The notes: a model not told the origin generated them from the letters alone. A DNA stretch of 7,047 bases from Mycobacterium sp. (GCA_020438915.1 JAGQTR010000272.1:1-7047); one strand, 5' to 3'; counted from the first letter of the stretch, positions 1-6,160 are shown. Made by a program: numbers and translations.

Positions 1-1252
1 GGGCCGGCGGGGCGAGATTCTGGCTTGGTAGATAACGAATTTCCAGGCCCAGTCCGACGTTGGACTGGATCACGTCGGCAGGGATGCGCACTTTGGTCTC
101 GAGGCTGCCGGATTGGTCCAACACGTGGGTGGCGATCACGTCCGGCCCTGCGCGAACGAGCACCGATCCTTCGCCGTCGATCACCGGGGTGTATTTGGCC
201 AGTAAGTTGATCTCCGCACCTTCGATCGGTCCGACGCCGAATTCGCTTGCGTCGAAACCCAAGTACATGGTGTCCGTGCCGATCACCGACAACTGTCCGG
301 ACATTCGAAGTTCTCCGAACGTCTTCACCGTTCCGGTTTGCATCGGAAATTGGGCTGCGGCAGTAACATTGGCTGAGGCCGTCTGTGCGATCTCGAAGCG
401 GCGGTCGGCGAACAGTTCAACCTGTTGGCGCAGCCCATCGCCCTGACCCGATATGACCAGAGTTGCCTGCGGCGTGCCGCTGTCGACCACGCTGAGGCCC
501 GCGGTGGGACCTTCCCGGATGGCAATCATCCGCGAAGCGCCGTAGTCCTCCCGCGGTGCGACCGGATCGGTGGAGGTGTCGACGTCGATACGCACCGGCA
601 TCGGCCGATACAACCGTGTCAGGTACGCAACCAGGCTCAGCGCGGTTTGTTGGACACTCTCAGATGGGTTGGGTCCAATGCCTACCACGATCCGGCTGAG
701 ATAGCCGGGCAGAAATCCGGCCACCGTTCCCGGAGCGGTGGGTGCACCGGAGAACGACGTCGCCAGCTGACTCAGTGTCATCGACGACGGTTGCGAGATC
801 TGGGTGCAGAGCTCAGCCGGTGGGCCGGCCTGACGGAGGTAGAAGCTCAGTTCGACGCCGCTCTGTCCGACGGAAGCATTCGAGATGTCGAGGACGAATG
901 ACGACACGGTCTGCCCCTCGGCCGGCGCGATCGGGCCCAGAAATCTGTTGTCGGCGTCGTACACCTCCAACCGGCAGTTCACCGCATTGGAGACCGCTTC
1001 GACCTGGCCGGTCAAGGCGGCAGGCAGGTATCCGTCCGGTACGGGTACCGTCACCGTCTTCTCCGGCGTGGAGCTGCTGATGAGCACTTCGTTCGGCAGG
1101 CCCAATCGCGGCCAGTCGATGGCAGGCCCGGCGCCAGGTTCATCGGATCCGTCGGCCGCCGGCTGTGCCAGCGCAGACGGCAATGCAACACCGACGGTGT
1201 TGATGCAGAAGATCAAAACCAGGGTGCACACCAGTCTGGGAAGGATCGTCAT
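1..1252 (-). CDS. Exported BcsB-like subunit of an exopolysaccharide synthase, 3' end beyond window
   Basis: The minus-strand frame is open from an ATG at 1252 to the window edge, giving the first 417 residues. It begins with a signal peptide (hydrophobic residues 7-28, likely cleavage after ALA at 27-29). A first beta-rich region covers about 55-145. An alpha/beta region at about 175-290 resembles the flavodoxin-like domain of BcsB. A second beta-sandwich at about 311-410 begins TFGEL and ends in an 'IPADVI' strand, as in the second carbohydrate-binding domain of BcsB. In cellulose synthases BcsB sits outside the membrane and guides the nascent glucan. The start overlaps the stop of the glycosyltransferase gene as ATGA, and a G-run at 1260-1264 could serve as ribosome binding site. 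The missing 3' part should hold a second alpha/beta domain and a C-terminal membrane helix. The similarity was judged by eye. The polymer need not be cellulose, and a c-di-GMP role should not be assumed. Confidence 0.75.
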   Translation of the reverse strand, partial: MTILPRLVCTLVLIFCINTVGVALPSALAQPAADGSDEPGAGPAIDWPRLGLPNEVLISSSTPEKTVTVPVPDGYLPAALTGQVEAVSNAVNCRLEVYDADNRFLGPIAPAEGQTVSSFVLDISNASVGQSGVELSFYLRQAGPPAELCTQISQPSSMTLSQLATSFSGAPTAPGTVAGFLPGYLSRIVVGIGPNPSESVQQTALSLVAYLTRLYRPMPVRIDVDTSTDPVAPREDYGASRMIAIREGPTAGLSVVDSGTPQATLVISGQGDGLRQQVELFADRRFEIAQTASANVTAAAQFPMQTGTVKTFGELRMSGQLSVIGTDTMYLGFDASEFGVGPIEGAEINLLAKYTPVIDGEGSVLVRAGPDVIATHVLDQSGSLETKVRIPADVIQSNVGLGLEIRYLPSQNLAPPA

Positions 1253-2673
1253 CCAGACACCCCCGGGTGGTGATCCCTGGAGGACAATCCGTGCACCGTT
1301 TTCTCCCAGAACGAGGGCCGGAAGAGGAGCTGGTACAGAGCCTTGATCGCGGCGATCGACTGCAGAACCCAGTACAGCGGTGTCAGGAGTGCTGCCCACC
1401 ACAGGTGCGGTCGCCCGAGTACCCAGGTGCACACCAAGCTGACAAGAATCGACAGGGGCGCGCCCAGAAGAAACATTCCCAGGCAGATGAAGTAGGTGAC
1501 CGGCGGGAACAACAAGTTGACGAACTCGGGCCGGCCGGCGACCCACACCAGCATCATGAAGCCGAATGGAACGTTGACCGCGCTGCTGATCGGGACGCCA
1601 CCGGTCATTCCGATCAAGCGAAGAGTCGGCCAGAATCCGATCTGCCGGATCAAGGTCACCGGACTCCGCAGGTGCACCACCATCGTCTGCAGGTAGCCCT
1701 TGTACCAGCGTGACCGCTGTCGGATCCAGTTGATCACATCCGAGGTGGCCTCCTCCAAGGTCACCGAGTTCAGAATCATCGTTCGGTAGCCGAAGCGCCT
1801 CAGCCGGACCCCCAGGTCCGCATCCTCGGTCACGTTGAATTCGTCCCAACCCCCGACTTCTCGCCAGATGCGGGCAGGCATGTGGTTCGACGTCCCCCCG
1901 AGTGGAACCACACACCGGGCTGCCTCCACCGCCGGAAGGATCAGGCCAAACCACTGTTCGTATTCCAGCGAGAACCACCGGGTCAGCAGGTTCTGCCGCT
2001 CGTTGTAAAAGCTCAGCCGCCCTTGGAGGCACCCGACATCCTCCGGAAGCCGACGGAAGGCTGCCACTGCCCGACGGAGTTGCAGCGGATCGGGAATGTC
2101 CTCGGCGTCGTAGATGGTCATCAACTCGCCATGAACGTCGGGCAGGGACATCCCGTGGTTGCAAGCCTTGGGCTTGGTCTTGGGCATACTGTGCGGGACC
2201 ATCACCACCCGGATGGTGTCGGTCTCGATGGTCGCCAGCGCCAGCTGGGTATGCACGTCGTCCTCTTCGACCAGAAGCAGCACCTCGAGCTTGTCCGCCG
2301 GGTAATCAAGTCTGCCGACACCCTCGATCAGGTTCTGCACGATCTCGGGTTCTTGATAGACGGGCAGCAATACCGTGTACACCGGCAACTCGTCGTCTCC
2401 CAGCGCGCGGGCCTCGTCGTCGTCGATATTCACCGGTGCCTCGCCCCGCATTCCCCGGATCAACAGCCACTGCCGATCGACGATCATTGCCAGGTAGACG
2501 ATGGCGAGAGTCGCTGTCAACACCGGCAGCCCGAAATGCGGCCAGGTGGCAACAGCGGTCGCTACCGCGACCACCACGAGGATGATGAGAACGAGTGAAC
2601 GCTTGTCGAATGTGACTTGAGCGGAAAACTCGACCGGCAGGAACCGTTCGAACTGCGGGCTATCGGACCTCAC
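1249..2673 (-). CDS. Membrane processive glycosyltransferase family 2 (BcsA/CESA-like, no PilZ domain)
   Basis: A 474-residue polysaccharide synthase catalytic subunit that would add sugars from a nucleotide-sugar donor and extrude the chain. Two N-terminal membrane helices lie at about 26-44 and 47-65. The GT-A domain follows: TVLLPVYQEPE near 100-110, an acidic VEEDD at 135-139, the metal-binding DAED at 189-192, the TED catalytic motif at 282-284 and QRSRW (QxxRW) at 319-323. After that come an interface region and about four more helices (about 361-446), then a conserved-looking WEKTVHG at 456-462. The protein ends without a PilZ domain, so c-di-GMP control of the BcsA kind is not expected. 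I chose GTG 2673, which overlaps the upstream gene by 14 nt. A longer reading from TTG 2775 would overlap it by 116 nt, and its first 34 residues look like an out-of-frame reading of that gene. No clear ribosome binding site precedes GTG 2673, so translational coupling is likely. Confidence 0.9.
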   Translation of the reverse strand: MRSDSPQFERFLPVEFSAQVTFDKRSLVLIILVVVAVATAVATWPHFGLPVLTATLAIVYLAMIVDRQWLLIRGMRGEAPVNIDDDEARALGDDELPVYTVLLPVYQEPEIVQNLIEGVGRLDYPADKLEVLLLVEEDDVHTQLALATIETDTIRVVMVPHSMPKTKPKACNHGMSLPDVHGELMTIYDAEDIPDPLQLRRAVAAFRRLPEDVGCLQGRLSFYNERQNLLTRWFSLEYEQWFGLILPAVEAARCVVPLGGTSNHMPARIWREVGGWDEFNVTEDADLGVRLRRFGYRTMILNSVTLEEATSDVINWIRQRSRWYKGYLQTMVVHLRSPVTLIRQIGFWPTLRLIGMTGGVPISSAVNVPFGFMMLVWVAGRPEFVNLLFPPVTYFICLGMFLLGAPLSILVSLVCTWVLGRPHLWWAALLTPLYWVLQSIAAIKALYQLLFRPSFWEKTVHGLSSRDHHPGVSG

Positions 2674-4225
2674 GGGCTTTGCTTGCGCTTTGGTCAGGGG
2701 TGGCCGGAATCTCAGTTGCGTCGGGAATTCCTGCGGCGGCGGCCAGTTGCCGCGCCAGATGTTCGGCCAACTCAACGGTTGCAGGCTTCACTTCCGAAAC
2801 TTGCTTGGGTCGCTGGCGGGCTATCCACAGAATCGGGTCGACCACAGCCTGGGAGAACGACACCCCAACCGGGTCGGGGAGCTGGCCGGTCTCATGCTGG
2901 TTGACCACGATGTTGATCTGCTGAAATCCTGTGCTGACGCGCCAGATCCACGTCAGGACATACCAGTGCCGAGCATCCGGGTCGACCGTGGTGTCGGCAT
3001 TGCTGTGCGCCGAGCGCACCGCCAGGGAGCCCACCCCTGTGAGTTCAACGGGCTTGTAGTCGACCGGTTCGGTGCTGTCATACCAGTGGACCTTGCCGAA
3101 GTCGTCGAGAGCCCCCCGGGTCGGCGCCGAGATCACATCGACGGCCCACGGCTGCGAGGTGGTGTGCTGCGATGCGGTGTAGCGCGTGTAGGTGGCATTG
3201 GGACCGAGCAATCCGGTGGCAACCCCGAACGTGCTCGATTCTCGTAACCCGCTGGCTGCCACCCAGTTGTCGGCGGCAGGCGGAGGCGCCGAGTGTGGGG
3301 ACGGCGCCGAGCTGACCACGAACATCACCGTCGACAGACCCAGTGTCGCCACGATGGAGATTGGCGACAATCGCGGGAAGCGTGCAGCCGCAGGCTTTTC
3401 CCGGCCATGGTTCACCGCCGCAAGGCGGGGCAGAACCCGTGTGACCAGATAGGGCACGAGGCCGGCCCCCAGTGCGACCGACACCAGCGGCGCGTCATGG
3501 TGAAAGGGAGATCCGACCAGGATCAGCCAGGACGCTGCAAACCCGACCGCAAACGACGTCACCGCACCGGCAAGACGCCAGAGCAGACCATGTCGGCGAG
3601 CAGCACGAAAGACCACAATGGTGGCCACCGTGCAGGACATAGCCGCAAGAGCGAAGTCACTTCCGCCCAACAACGCGCTCAGCAGCAGAAACGGCAGCGG
3701 GCTGGCGCAGGCGAGCAGGAACACCCATAGATCCCACAACCGGATCGCATACCGGATACCGAAAACCACCGATGCGGCCACGGCCGTCCAGACGACGGGA
3801 CCAAGCAATTCGACGCGCCAGAGTTGAGCAAGGGTCGGAATTCGACCGGCGAACAACGCGATCACGGTGAATATCCCGGCCCCGCCAAGCAACGCAACGA
3901 TCCAGTCGACCTCGGCATCGACTACGCCGCGCGGAAGTTCGCAACTCGAGGCCAAGATCCACGCCAATACCGGAACGACGACGAATAGCACCGCTCGTGA
4001 CCCGGCAGCCAACTCGGCTGCGATATTTGCAACCGGGAGACACCATGGCATGGCCGTCACCATCAGAACGACGAGAACTCTCAGCCGTACGTCTCGACGG
4101 GTATAGGGACGCCTGTCCGGGTCCACCGGGTTGGTGGCAGCCGGATCTACCGGGTTGGTTGGGAGTCGGGGCGCCAGTTGTTGGCCGGCGGGGGTGCTGA
4201 CGGTCAACACTTGCGATGCGCTCAC
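2660..4225 (-). CDS. Polytopic membrane protein with extracytoplasmic C-terminal domain; faint exosortase/EpsI-like architecture
   Basis: First gene of the leftward operon, 521 residues. The start is GTG 4225, preceded by AGGTG at 4237-4233 with a 7-nt spacer. A proline-rich cytoplasmic N-terminus (1-45) includes the repeated motif NPVDP. About nine membrane helices follow (near 47-69, 76-95, 106-127, 139-157, 163-187, 190-208, 215-237, 246-268 and 286-305). A soluble tail from about 306 to 521 probably lies outside the membrane and contains HWYVLTWIWRV at 420-430. I do not recognise the family with confidence. Helical bundle plus tail recalls exosortases fused to an EpsI-type domain, but the hallmark cysteine-serine-glycine motif is absent (the only nearby cysteine is in MSCTV, 196-200). 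If related, it is probably not a catalytic protease/transpeptidase. Overlap with the glycosyltransferase implies a role in the same machine, perhaps export or assembly. Confidence 0.88.
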   Translation of the reverse strand: MSASQVLTVSTPAGQQLAPRLPTNPVDPAATNPVDPDRRPYTRRDVRLRVLVVLMVTAMPWCLPVANIAAELAAGSRAVLFVVVPVLAWILASSCELPRGVVDAEVDWIVALLGGAGIFTVIALFAGRIPTLAQLWRVELLGPVVWTAVAASVVFGIRYAIRLWDLWVFLLACASPLPFLLLSALLGGSDFALAAMSCTVATIVVFRAARRHGLLWRLAGAVTSFAVGFAASWLILVGSPFHHDAPLVSVALGAGLVPYLVTRVLPRLAAVNHGREKPAAARFPRLSPISIVATLGLSTVMFVVSSAPSPHSAPPPAADNWVAASGLRESSTFGVATGLLGPNATYTRYTASQHTTSQPWAVDVISAPTRGALDDFGKVHWYDSTEPVDYKPVELTGVGSLAVRSAHSNADTTVDPDARHWYVLTWIWRVSTGFQQINIVVNQHETGQLPDPVGVSFSQAVVDPILWIARQRPKQVSEVKPATVELAEHLARQLAAAAGIPDATEIPATPDQSASKAREVR

Positions 4226-4232
4226 TGATCAG

Positions 4233-4237
4233 CACCT
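4233..4237 (-). promoter_or_regulatory. Ribosome binding site deciding the GTG start of the membrane protein
   Basis: The minus strand reads AGGTG, then CTGATCA, then GTG. The 7-nt spacer supports initiation at GTG 4225, which is also the first possible start of this frame. Confidence 0.6.
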
Positions 4238-4366
4238 AGTGCCGCCTGCGCACAACCTACGAGTTCTCGGTTTCGGCTGGAGCTAGTTGCCTCTACGACT
4301 GAGGAATTAGCGACACTGGCACCGGCCGGGACCGCAGCTAGCATCGCTCCTCCAATTGTGCAGTGT

Positions 4367-4395
4367 TGGCGGCGTGACACCGGGGTGGGCCGCCA
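4367..4395. repeat. Inverted repeat, 7-bp arms
   Basis: TGGCGGC at 4367-4373 faces GCCGCCA at 4389-4395 across 15 nt. It is GC-only in character apart from the end pair and could form a hairpin in the operon leader. Chance occurrence in GC-rich DNA is possible. Confidence 0.3.
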
Positions 4396-4436
4396 TCTGA
4401 CGACTAGCCTTTTGGTTCCGCGCCGATCTGGGTGAC

Positions 4437-4468
4437 TGCCTGGGATTCGGGCGTACCGATCCCAGGCA
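4437..4468. promoter_or_regulatory. Strong hairpin in the operon leader (leader element or terminator)
   Basis: TGCCTGGGAT at 4437-4446 is a perfect 10-bp inverted repeat of ATCCCAGGCA at 4459-4468. The loop adds CGG/CCG pairs (4448-4450 with 4456-4458) after a one-base bulge, leaving GCGTA as the apical loop: about 13 pairs in all. No T-tract follows on either strand. It lies 195 nt past the stop of the small secreted gene and 211 bp before the operon start. It could end the former transcript, act as a leader element in the latter, or bind a protein as DNA. Confidence 0.5.
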
Positions 4469-4536
4469 TCTACTTACTGAACTGCGTCCAATGTTTAAAG
4501 TGCCGTACTCCGTATTTGCTGTAACATCGCCAATCT

Positions 4537-4552
4537 GGTGATTTAGTTCACA
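4537..4552. promoter_or_regulatory. CRP-type operator, site 1
   Basis: GGTGATTTAGTTCACA matches the CRP-family palindrome TGTGA-N6-TCACA at 9 of 10 conserved bases. Mycobacterial CRP proteins are known to use a site of this type. It lies about 311 bp upstream of the operon start and 54 bp centre to centre from site 2. Binding is inferred, not shown. Confidence 0.5.
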
Positions 4553-4594
4553 CGTTAATTGACGCCAGGGCGAAGTCGCGAATCGTCAAACGTG
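4551..4594. repeat. Imperfect inverted repeat linking the two CRP-type sites
   Basis: CACGTT-AAT-TGACG at 4551-4564 faces CGTCA-AACGTG at 4584-4594: eleven matching bases with a 3-nt insertion in the left arm. The arms abut or overlap the two CRP-type boxes. Each box is therefore followed by TTGACG on one strand, the two copies pointing toward each other. TTGACG resembles a -35 element, but no fitting -10 was found. Confidence 0.5.
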
Positions 4595-4606
4595 AGATAT
4601 GTCACA
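4591..4606. promoter_or_regulatory. CRP-type operator, site 2
   Basis: CGTGAGATATGTCACA matches TGTGA-N6-TCACA at 9 of 10 conserved bases. Two such near-perfect sites within 70 bp of non-coding DNA make chance less likely than for either alone. The nearest downstream gene on either strand whose start it precedes is the exopolysaccharide operon. Confidence 0.5.
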
Positions 4607-4662
4607 GTCGTCTTGAGCTATACGCATTTGATCCTCTAACGTAACTCGGCTTATGCCGGAGA

Positions 4663-4947
4663 TCAGGCGCCGCAATCGAGGTAGAGCAGTACCGTAGCCG
4701 CCGCGTCATGGCGACCCTCACCCCAGGGCGCGCTTTGAGACCGCTCCACAACGCAGTCGTCGAGGGCTCGGGCGTGGCCCTCCACCGAGGCGATGACCAC
4801 TGCAAGTCCCGCGACGGTCAGCGCCGAAGAAACATCCGAGTAAGTCGGCCCCACGTCAGTATCGGCCGTTGCAATGCCCATTCCCACCACAGCAATGGGC
4901 ATGCTGATCGCACATAGTGTGGCGGCAGATCGTGTGACTAATTTCAT
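4663..4947 (-). CDS. Small secreted mycobacterial-type protein (PASTA-like fold suspected)
   Basis: A 94-residue protein with a clear signal peptide: MKLVTRS, then a hydrophobic stretch to about 26, with likely cleavage after ATA at 26-28. The mature part reads TYSDVSSALTVAGL at 35-48, a DDC motif at 63-65, and LDCGA at the C-terminus. Its two mature cysteines (65 and 92) could form a disulfide. This layout recalls a group of small secreted mycobacterial proteins ending in a 'LxC' strand and resembling a single PASTA unit; that recognition is from memory and the function is unknown. No Shine-Dalgarno sequence precedes ATG 4947. TAGCAT at 4962-4957 is placed for a very short or leaderless transcript. 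The gene lies between the operon and the divergent lyase-like gene, so a role at the cell surface fits, but involvement with the polysaccharide is only a guess. Confidence 0.75.
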   Translation of the reverse strand: MKLVTRSAATLCAISMPIAVVGMGIATADTDVGPTYSDVSSALTVAGLAVVIASVEGHARALDDCVVERSQSAPWGEGRHDAAATVLLYLDCGA

Positions 4948-4956
4948 CGCAACGCG

Positions 4957-4962
4957 ATGCTA
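4957..4962 (-). promoter_or_regulatory. Candidate -10 element for a leaderless transcript of the small secreted gene
   Basis: The minus strand reads TAGCAT, fitting the mycobacterial TANNNT pattern, and ends 9 nt before ATG 4947. A start site 6-9 nt downstream would give essentially no leader. No good -35 is seen at 17 bp. Confidence 0.3.
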
Positions 4963-4995
4963 CGCAGTTGTGCAGCCTGGAACTGACTACGCCGC

Positions 4996-5024
4996 ATGAC
5001 GAACTGGTTACAGTGTCATACTAT
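4996..5024 (+). promoter_or_regulatory. Weak candidate promoter for the lyase-like gene
   Basis: ATGACG at 4996-5001 and TACTAT at 5019-5024 are 17 bp apart; each matches its SigA-type consensus hexamer at 4 of 6 bases. A start here would leave a leader of about 185 nt before ATG 5217. The rest of the 4948-5216 intergenic stretch shows no supported gene; an upstream extension of the lyase frame from TTG 4968 looks non-coding. Confidence 0.25.
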
Positions 5025-5190
5025 TTGCTAGATCTCCGAAGTTCTGCTACGGCGAACAGTTCTACGACCAGAACGTCGTCCGCAACCGAACCTTGCACTC
5101 ACAGGAAACCATTCCCGGTAGCCGGAGTCTCCACTCTGGAAGCTGACACATTCATCGATACCGCGCGCGGTGCTGGCAACTGGCCAAATT

Positions 5191-5215
5191 CGCCGACTGA
5201 AACTACCGTCGGGCG
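5191..5215 (+). promoter_or_regulatory. Inverted repeat just before the lyase-like start codon
   Basis: CGCCGAC at 5191-5197 can pair with GTCGGGCG at 5208-5215, with one bulged G, across a 10-nt loop. The right arm covers the G-rich bases directly before ATG 5217, so the hairpin could limit ribosome access. There is no better Shine-Dalgarno sequence. Confidence 0.3.
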
Positions 5216-5216
5216 G

Positions 5217-6074
5217 ATGCGGGTAATCAATCGCGCCGGTCGGACGCTGACCCTTGCGTTGCTCAGTGTCGCCCTAGTCGCGGCTGGCTTGCCCCGAGAC
5301 TTCTTCATGGAAGCCGCGGCAGAAGTCGGTGTGCAGTCTGGCCGGGGCCTGGTGCTTGCGTCTGCGACGAACTTGATCGTTGATTCCCAGCCGATGCGGG
5401 TGCAGGCGGTGGAAAAGGACTACGCGTTTTCCACCCCGGCCAGCGACGTTTATCGGTTTGAGGTGCGCAAGAACGACTTCGGCTGGGATGGCGACGGACC
5501 GGCCGACAATCGCCGATCCGAGCTCGTTTCAGAGGGTGATCATTACTATGCCGACGAAACGTTGTGGTCGGCATTCTCGTTCGTGGTCGGTCCCGAGCAT
5601 CTACCGTTCGACCCCGAAGGCGAAGATTCCAGCCCGTACCACAACATCATTCACCAGTGGCATTCGGTGGACACGGCGTCGGGCCGTTCTCCGGTGTTCG
5701 CCATCGAGCTGCGCAACGGTGACTTCACGGTGTCGACCCGATCCGACGACGACCCGAGCCGGCTGGTCACCCACTATTCGGAGACCCGCCCGGCCGACGG
5801 CGTTGTGCACGATGTGGTGGTCTCGGGCCTGCTTGGTAACGACGGTCACCTCAACGTGTGGCTGGATGGCAGGCAGATCGTCAACGACGACACCGCTATC
5901 GGCTACTACGACGACGACGGCGGTCTCGCATACCCACATTGGGGCATCTATCAAAAGAATGTCGATGCCCCGGCCATCGTCTACCACGCCAACATTGAGT
6001 GGGGTCTCGAAGAATTGTCCGGACGGGTCACCGCGCCGCCGGATGTCATCGAACCTCCCGGCGGATGGGTTTAA
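5217..6074 (+). CDS. Exported polysaccharide lyase-like protein (heparin lyase I-type beta-jelly roll)
   Basis: A 285-residue protein with an N-terminal signal or anchor (basic MRVINRAGR, hydrophobic residues 11-25). The rest resembles the heparin lyase I-type polysaccharide lyase family. It has DNRRSEL at 97-103, then WSAFSFVV at 117-124 for a core strand, HQWH at 146-149, SPVFAIELRNGDF at 158-170 and HWGIYQKN at 241-248. In these beta-jelly-roll enzymes basic and histidine residues of the groove bind and cleave acidic polysaccharides by beta-elimination. Substrate and activity cannot be read from sequence, and a purely binding role is possible. I chose ATG 5217 because it begins a proper signal sequence; the frame stays open back to TTG 4968, but that 83-residue extension is compositionally unlike a gene. 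It is divergent from the exopolysaccharide operon, suggesting a trimming, release or remodelling role for the same polymer. Confidence 0.8.
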   Translation: MRVINRAGRTLTLALLSVALVAAGLPRDFFMEAAAEVGVQSGRGLVLASATNLIVDSQPMRVQAVEKDYAFSTPASDVYRFEVRKNDFGWDGDGPADNRRSELVSEGDHYYADETLWSAFSFVVGPEHLPFDPEGEDSSPYHNIIHQWHSVDTASGRSPVFAIELRNGDFTVSTRSDDDPSRLVTHYSETRPADGVVHDVVVSGLLGNDGHLNVWLDGRQIVNDDTAIGYYDDDGGLAYPHWGIYQKNVDAPAIVYHANIEWGLEELSGRVTAPPDVIEPPGGWV

Positions 6075-6076
6075 CG

Positions 6077-6094
6077 CTCGATCCGTGGATCGAG
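6077..6094. terminator. Perfect short palindrome directly after the lyase-like stop
   Basis: CTCGATCC at 6077-6084 and GGATCGAG at 6087-6094 are exact inverted copies separated by GT. It begins 3 nt after the TAA stop. No T-tract follows, so termination is uncertain; a protein-binding operator is the alternative. Confidence 0.35.
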
Positions 6095-6116
6095 GCTCAG
6101 CCCGGTTGCATCGCCA

Positions 6117-6160
6117 GCACAGCGCCTGGCGTCCCAATGGGACTCCAACCCAGGCTGTGC
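6117..6160 (+). terminator. Nested 16-pair stem-loop downstream of the lyase-like gene
   Basis: GCACAGC (6117-6123) pairs with GCTGTGC (6154-6160), CTGG (6126-6129) with CCAG (6150-6153), and GTCCC (6131-6135) with GGGAC (6139-6143). The interruptions are a GC bulge and one internal loop. It lies about 42 nt past the lyase stop with no T-tract. A U-free terminator, a 3' stability element or a structured RNA are all possible. Confidence 0.45.

Larger units (their letters stand above)
4226..4662. other. Gene-free control region upstream of the exopolysaccharide operon
   Basis: I see no convincing gene on either strand in these 437 bp. The stretch from about 4480 to 4620 is clearly richer in A and T than the flanking genes. 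It holds two CRP-type palindromes, an inverted repeat spanning them, a strong hairpin at 4437-4468 and a weaker inverted repeat at 4367-4373/4389-4395. I could not find a well-spaced -35/-10 pair for the operon. Confidence 0.7.

Noticed and set aside
1882..2598. Long plus-strand open frames (up to 238 codons) opposite the glycosyltransferase gene
   Set aside because: They are antisense shadows of a GC-rich gene. The minus-strand frame carries all the GT2 motifs, while the plus-strand translations are rich in Arg, Pro, His and Gln with no recognisable domain.
2674..2775. Upstream extension of the glycosyltransferase to TTG 2775
   Set aside because: It would overlap the preceding gene by 116 nt, and its 34 residues look like an out-of-frame reading of that gene's C-terminus. 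GTG 2673 fits better.
3657..4235. 192-codon minus-strand frame overlapping the start of the membrane protein
   Set aside because: It is an arginine- and serine-rich alternative frame. The other frame has a Shine-Dalgarno sequence and a clear series of membrane helices.
4645..4660. Small CGGC/GCCG hairpin just after the stop of the small secreted gene as its terminator
   Set aside because: There are only four solid pairs and no T-tract, too weak to call.
4933..4948. Third CRP-like box, TGTGA-N6-TCATC
   Set aside because: It matches only 8 of 10 conserved bases and lies across the start codon of the small secreted gene, where coding constraint explains it as well.
4968..5216. N-terminal extension of the lyase-like frame from TTG 4968
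   Set aside because: The 83 extra residues are Ser/Thr-rich without domain character and would bury the signal peptide that begins at ATG 5217.
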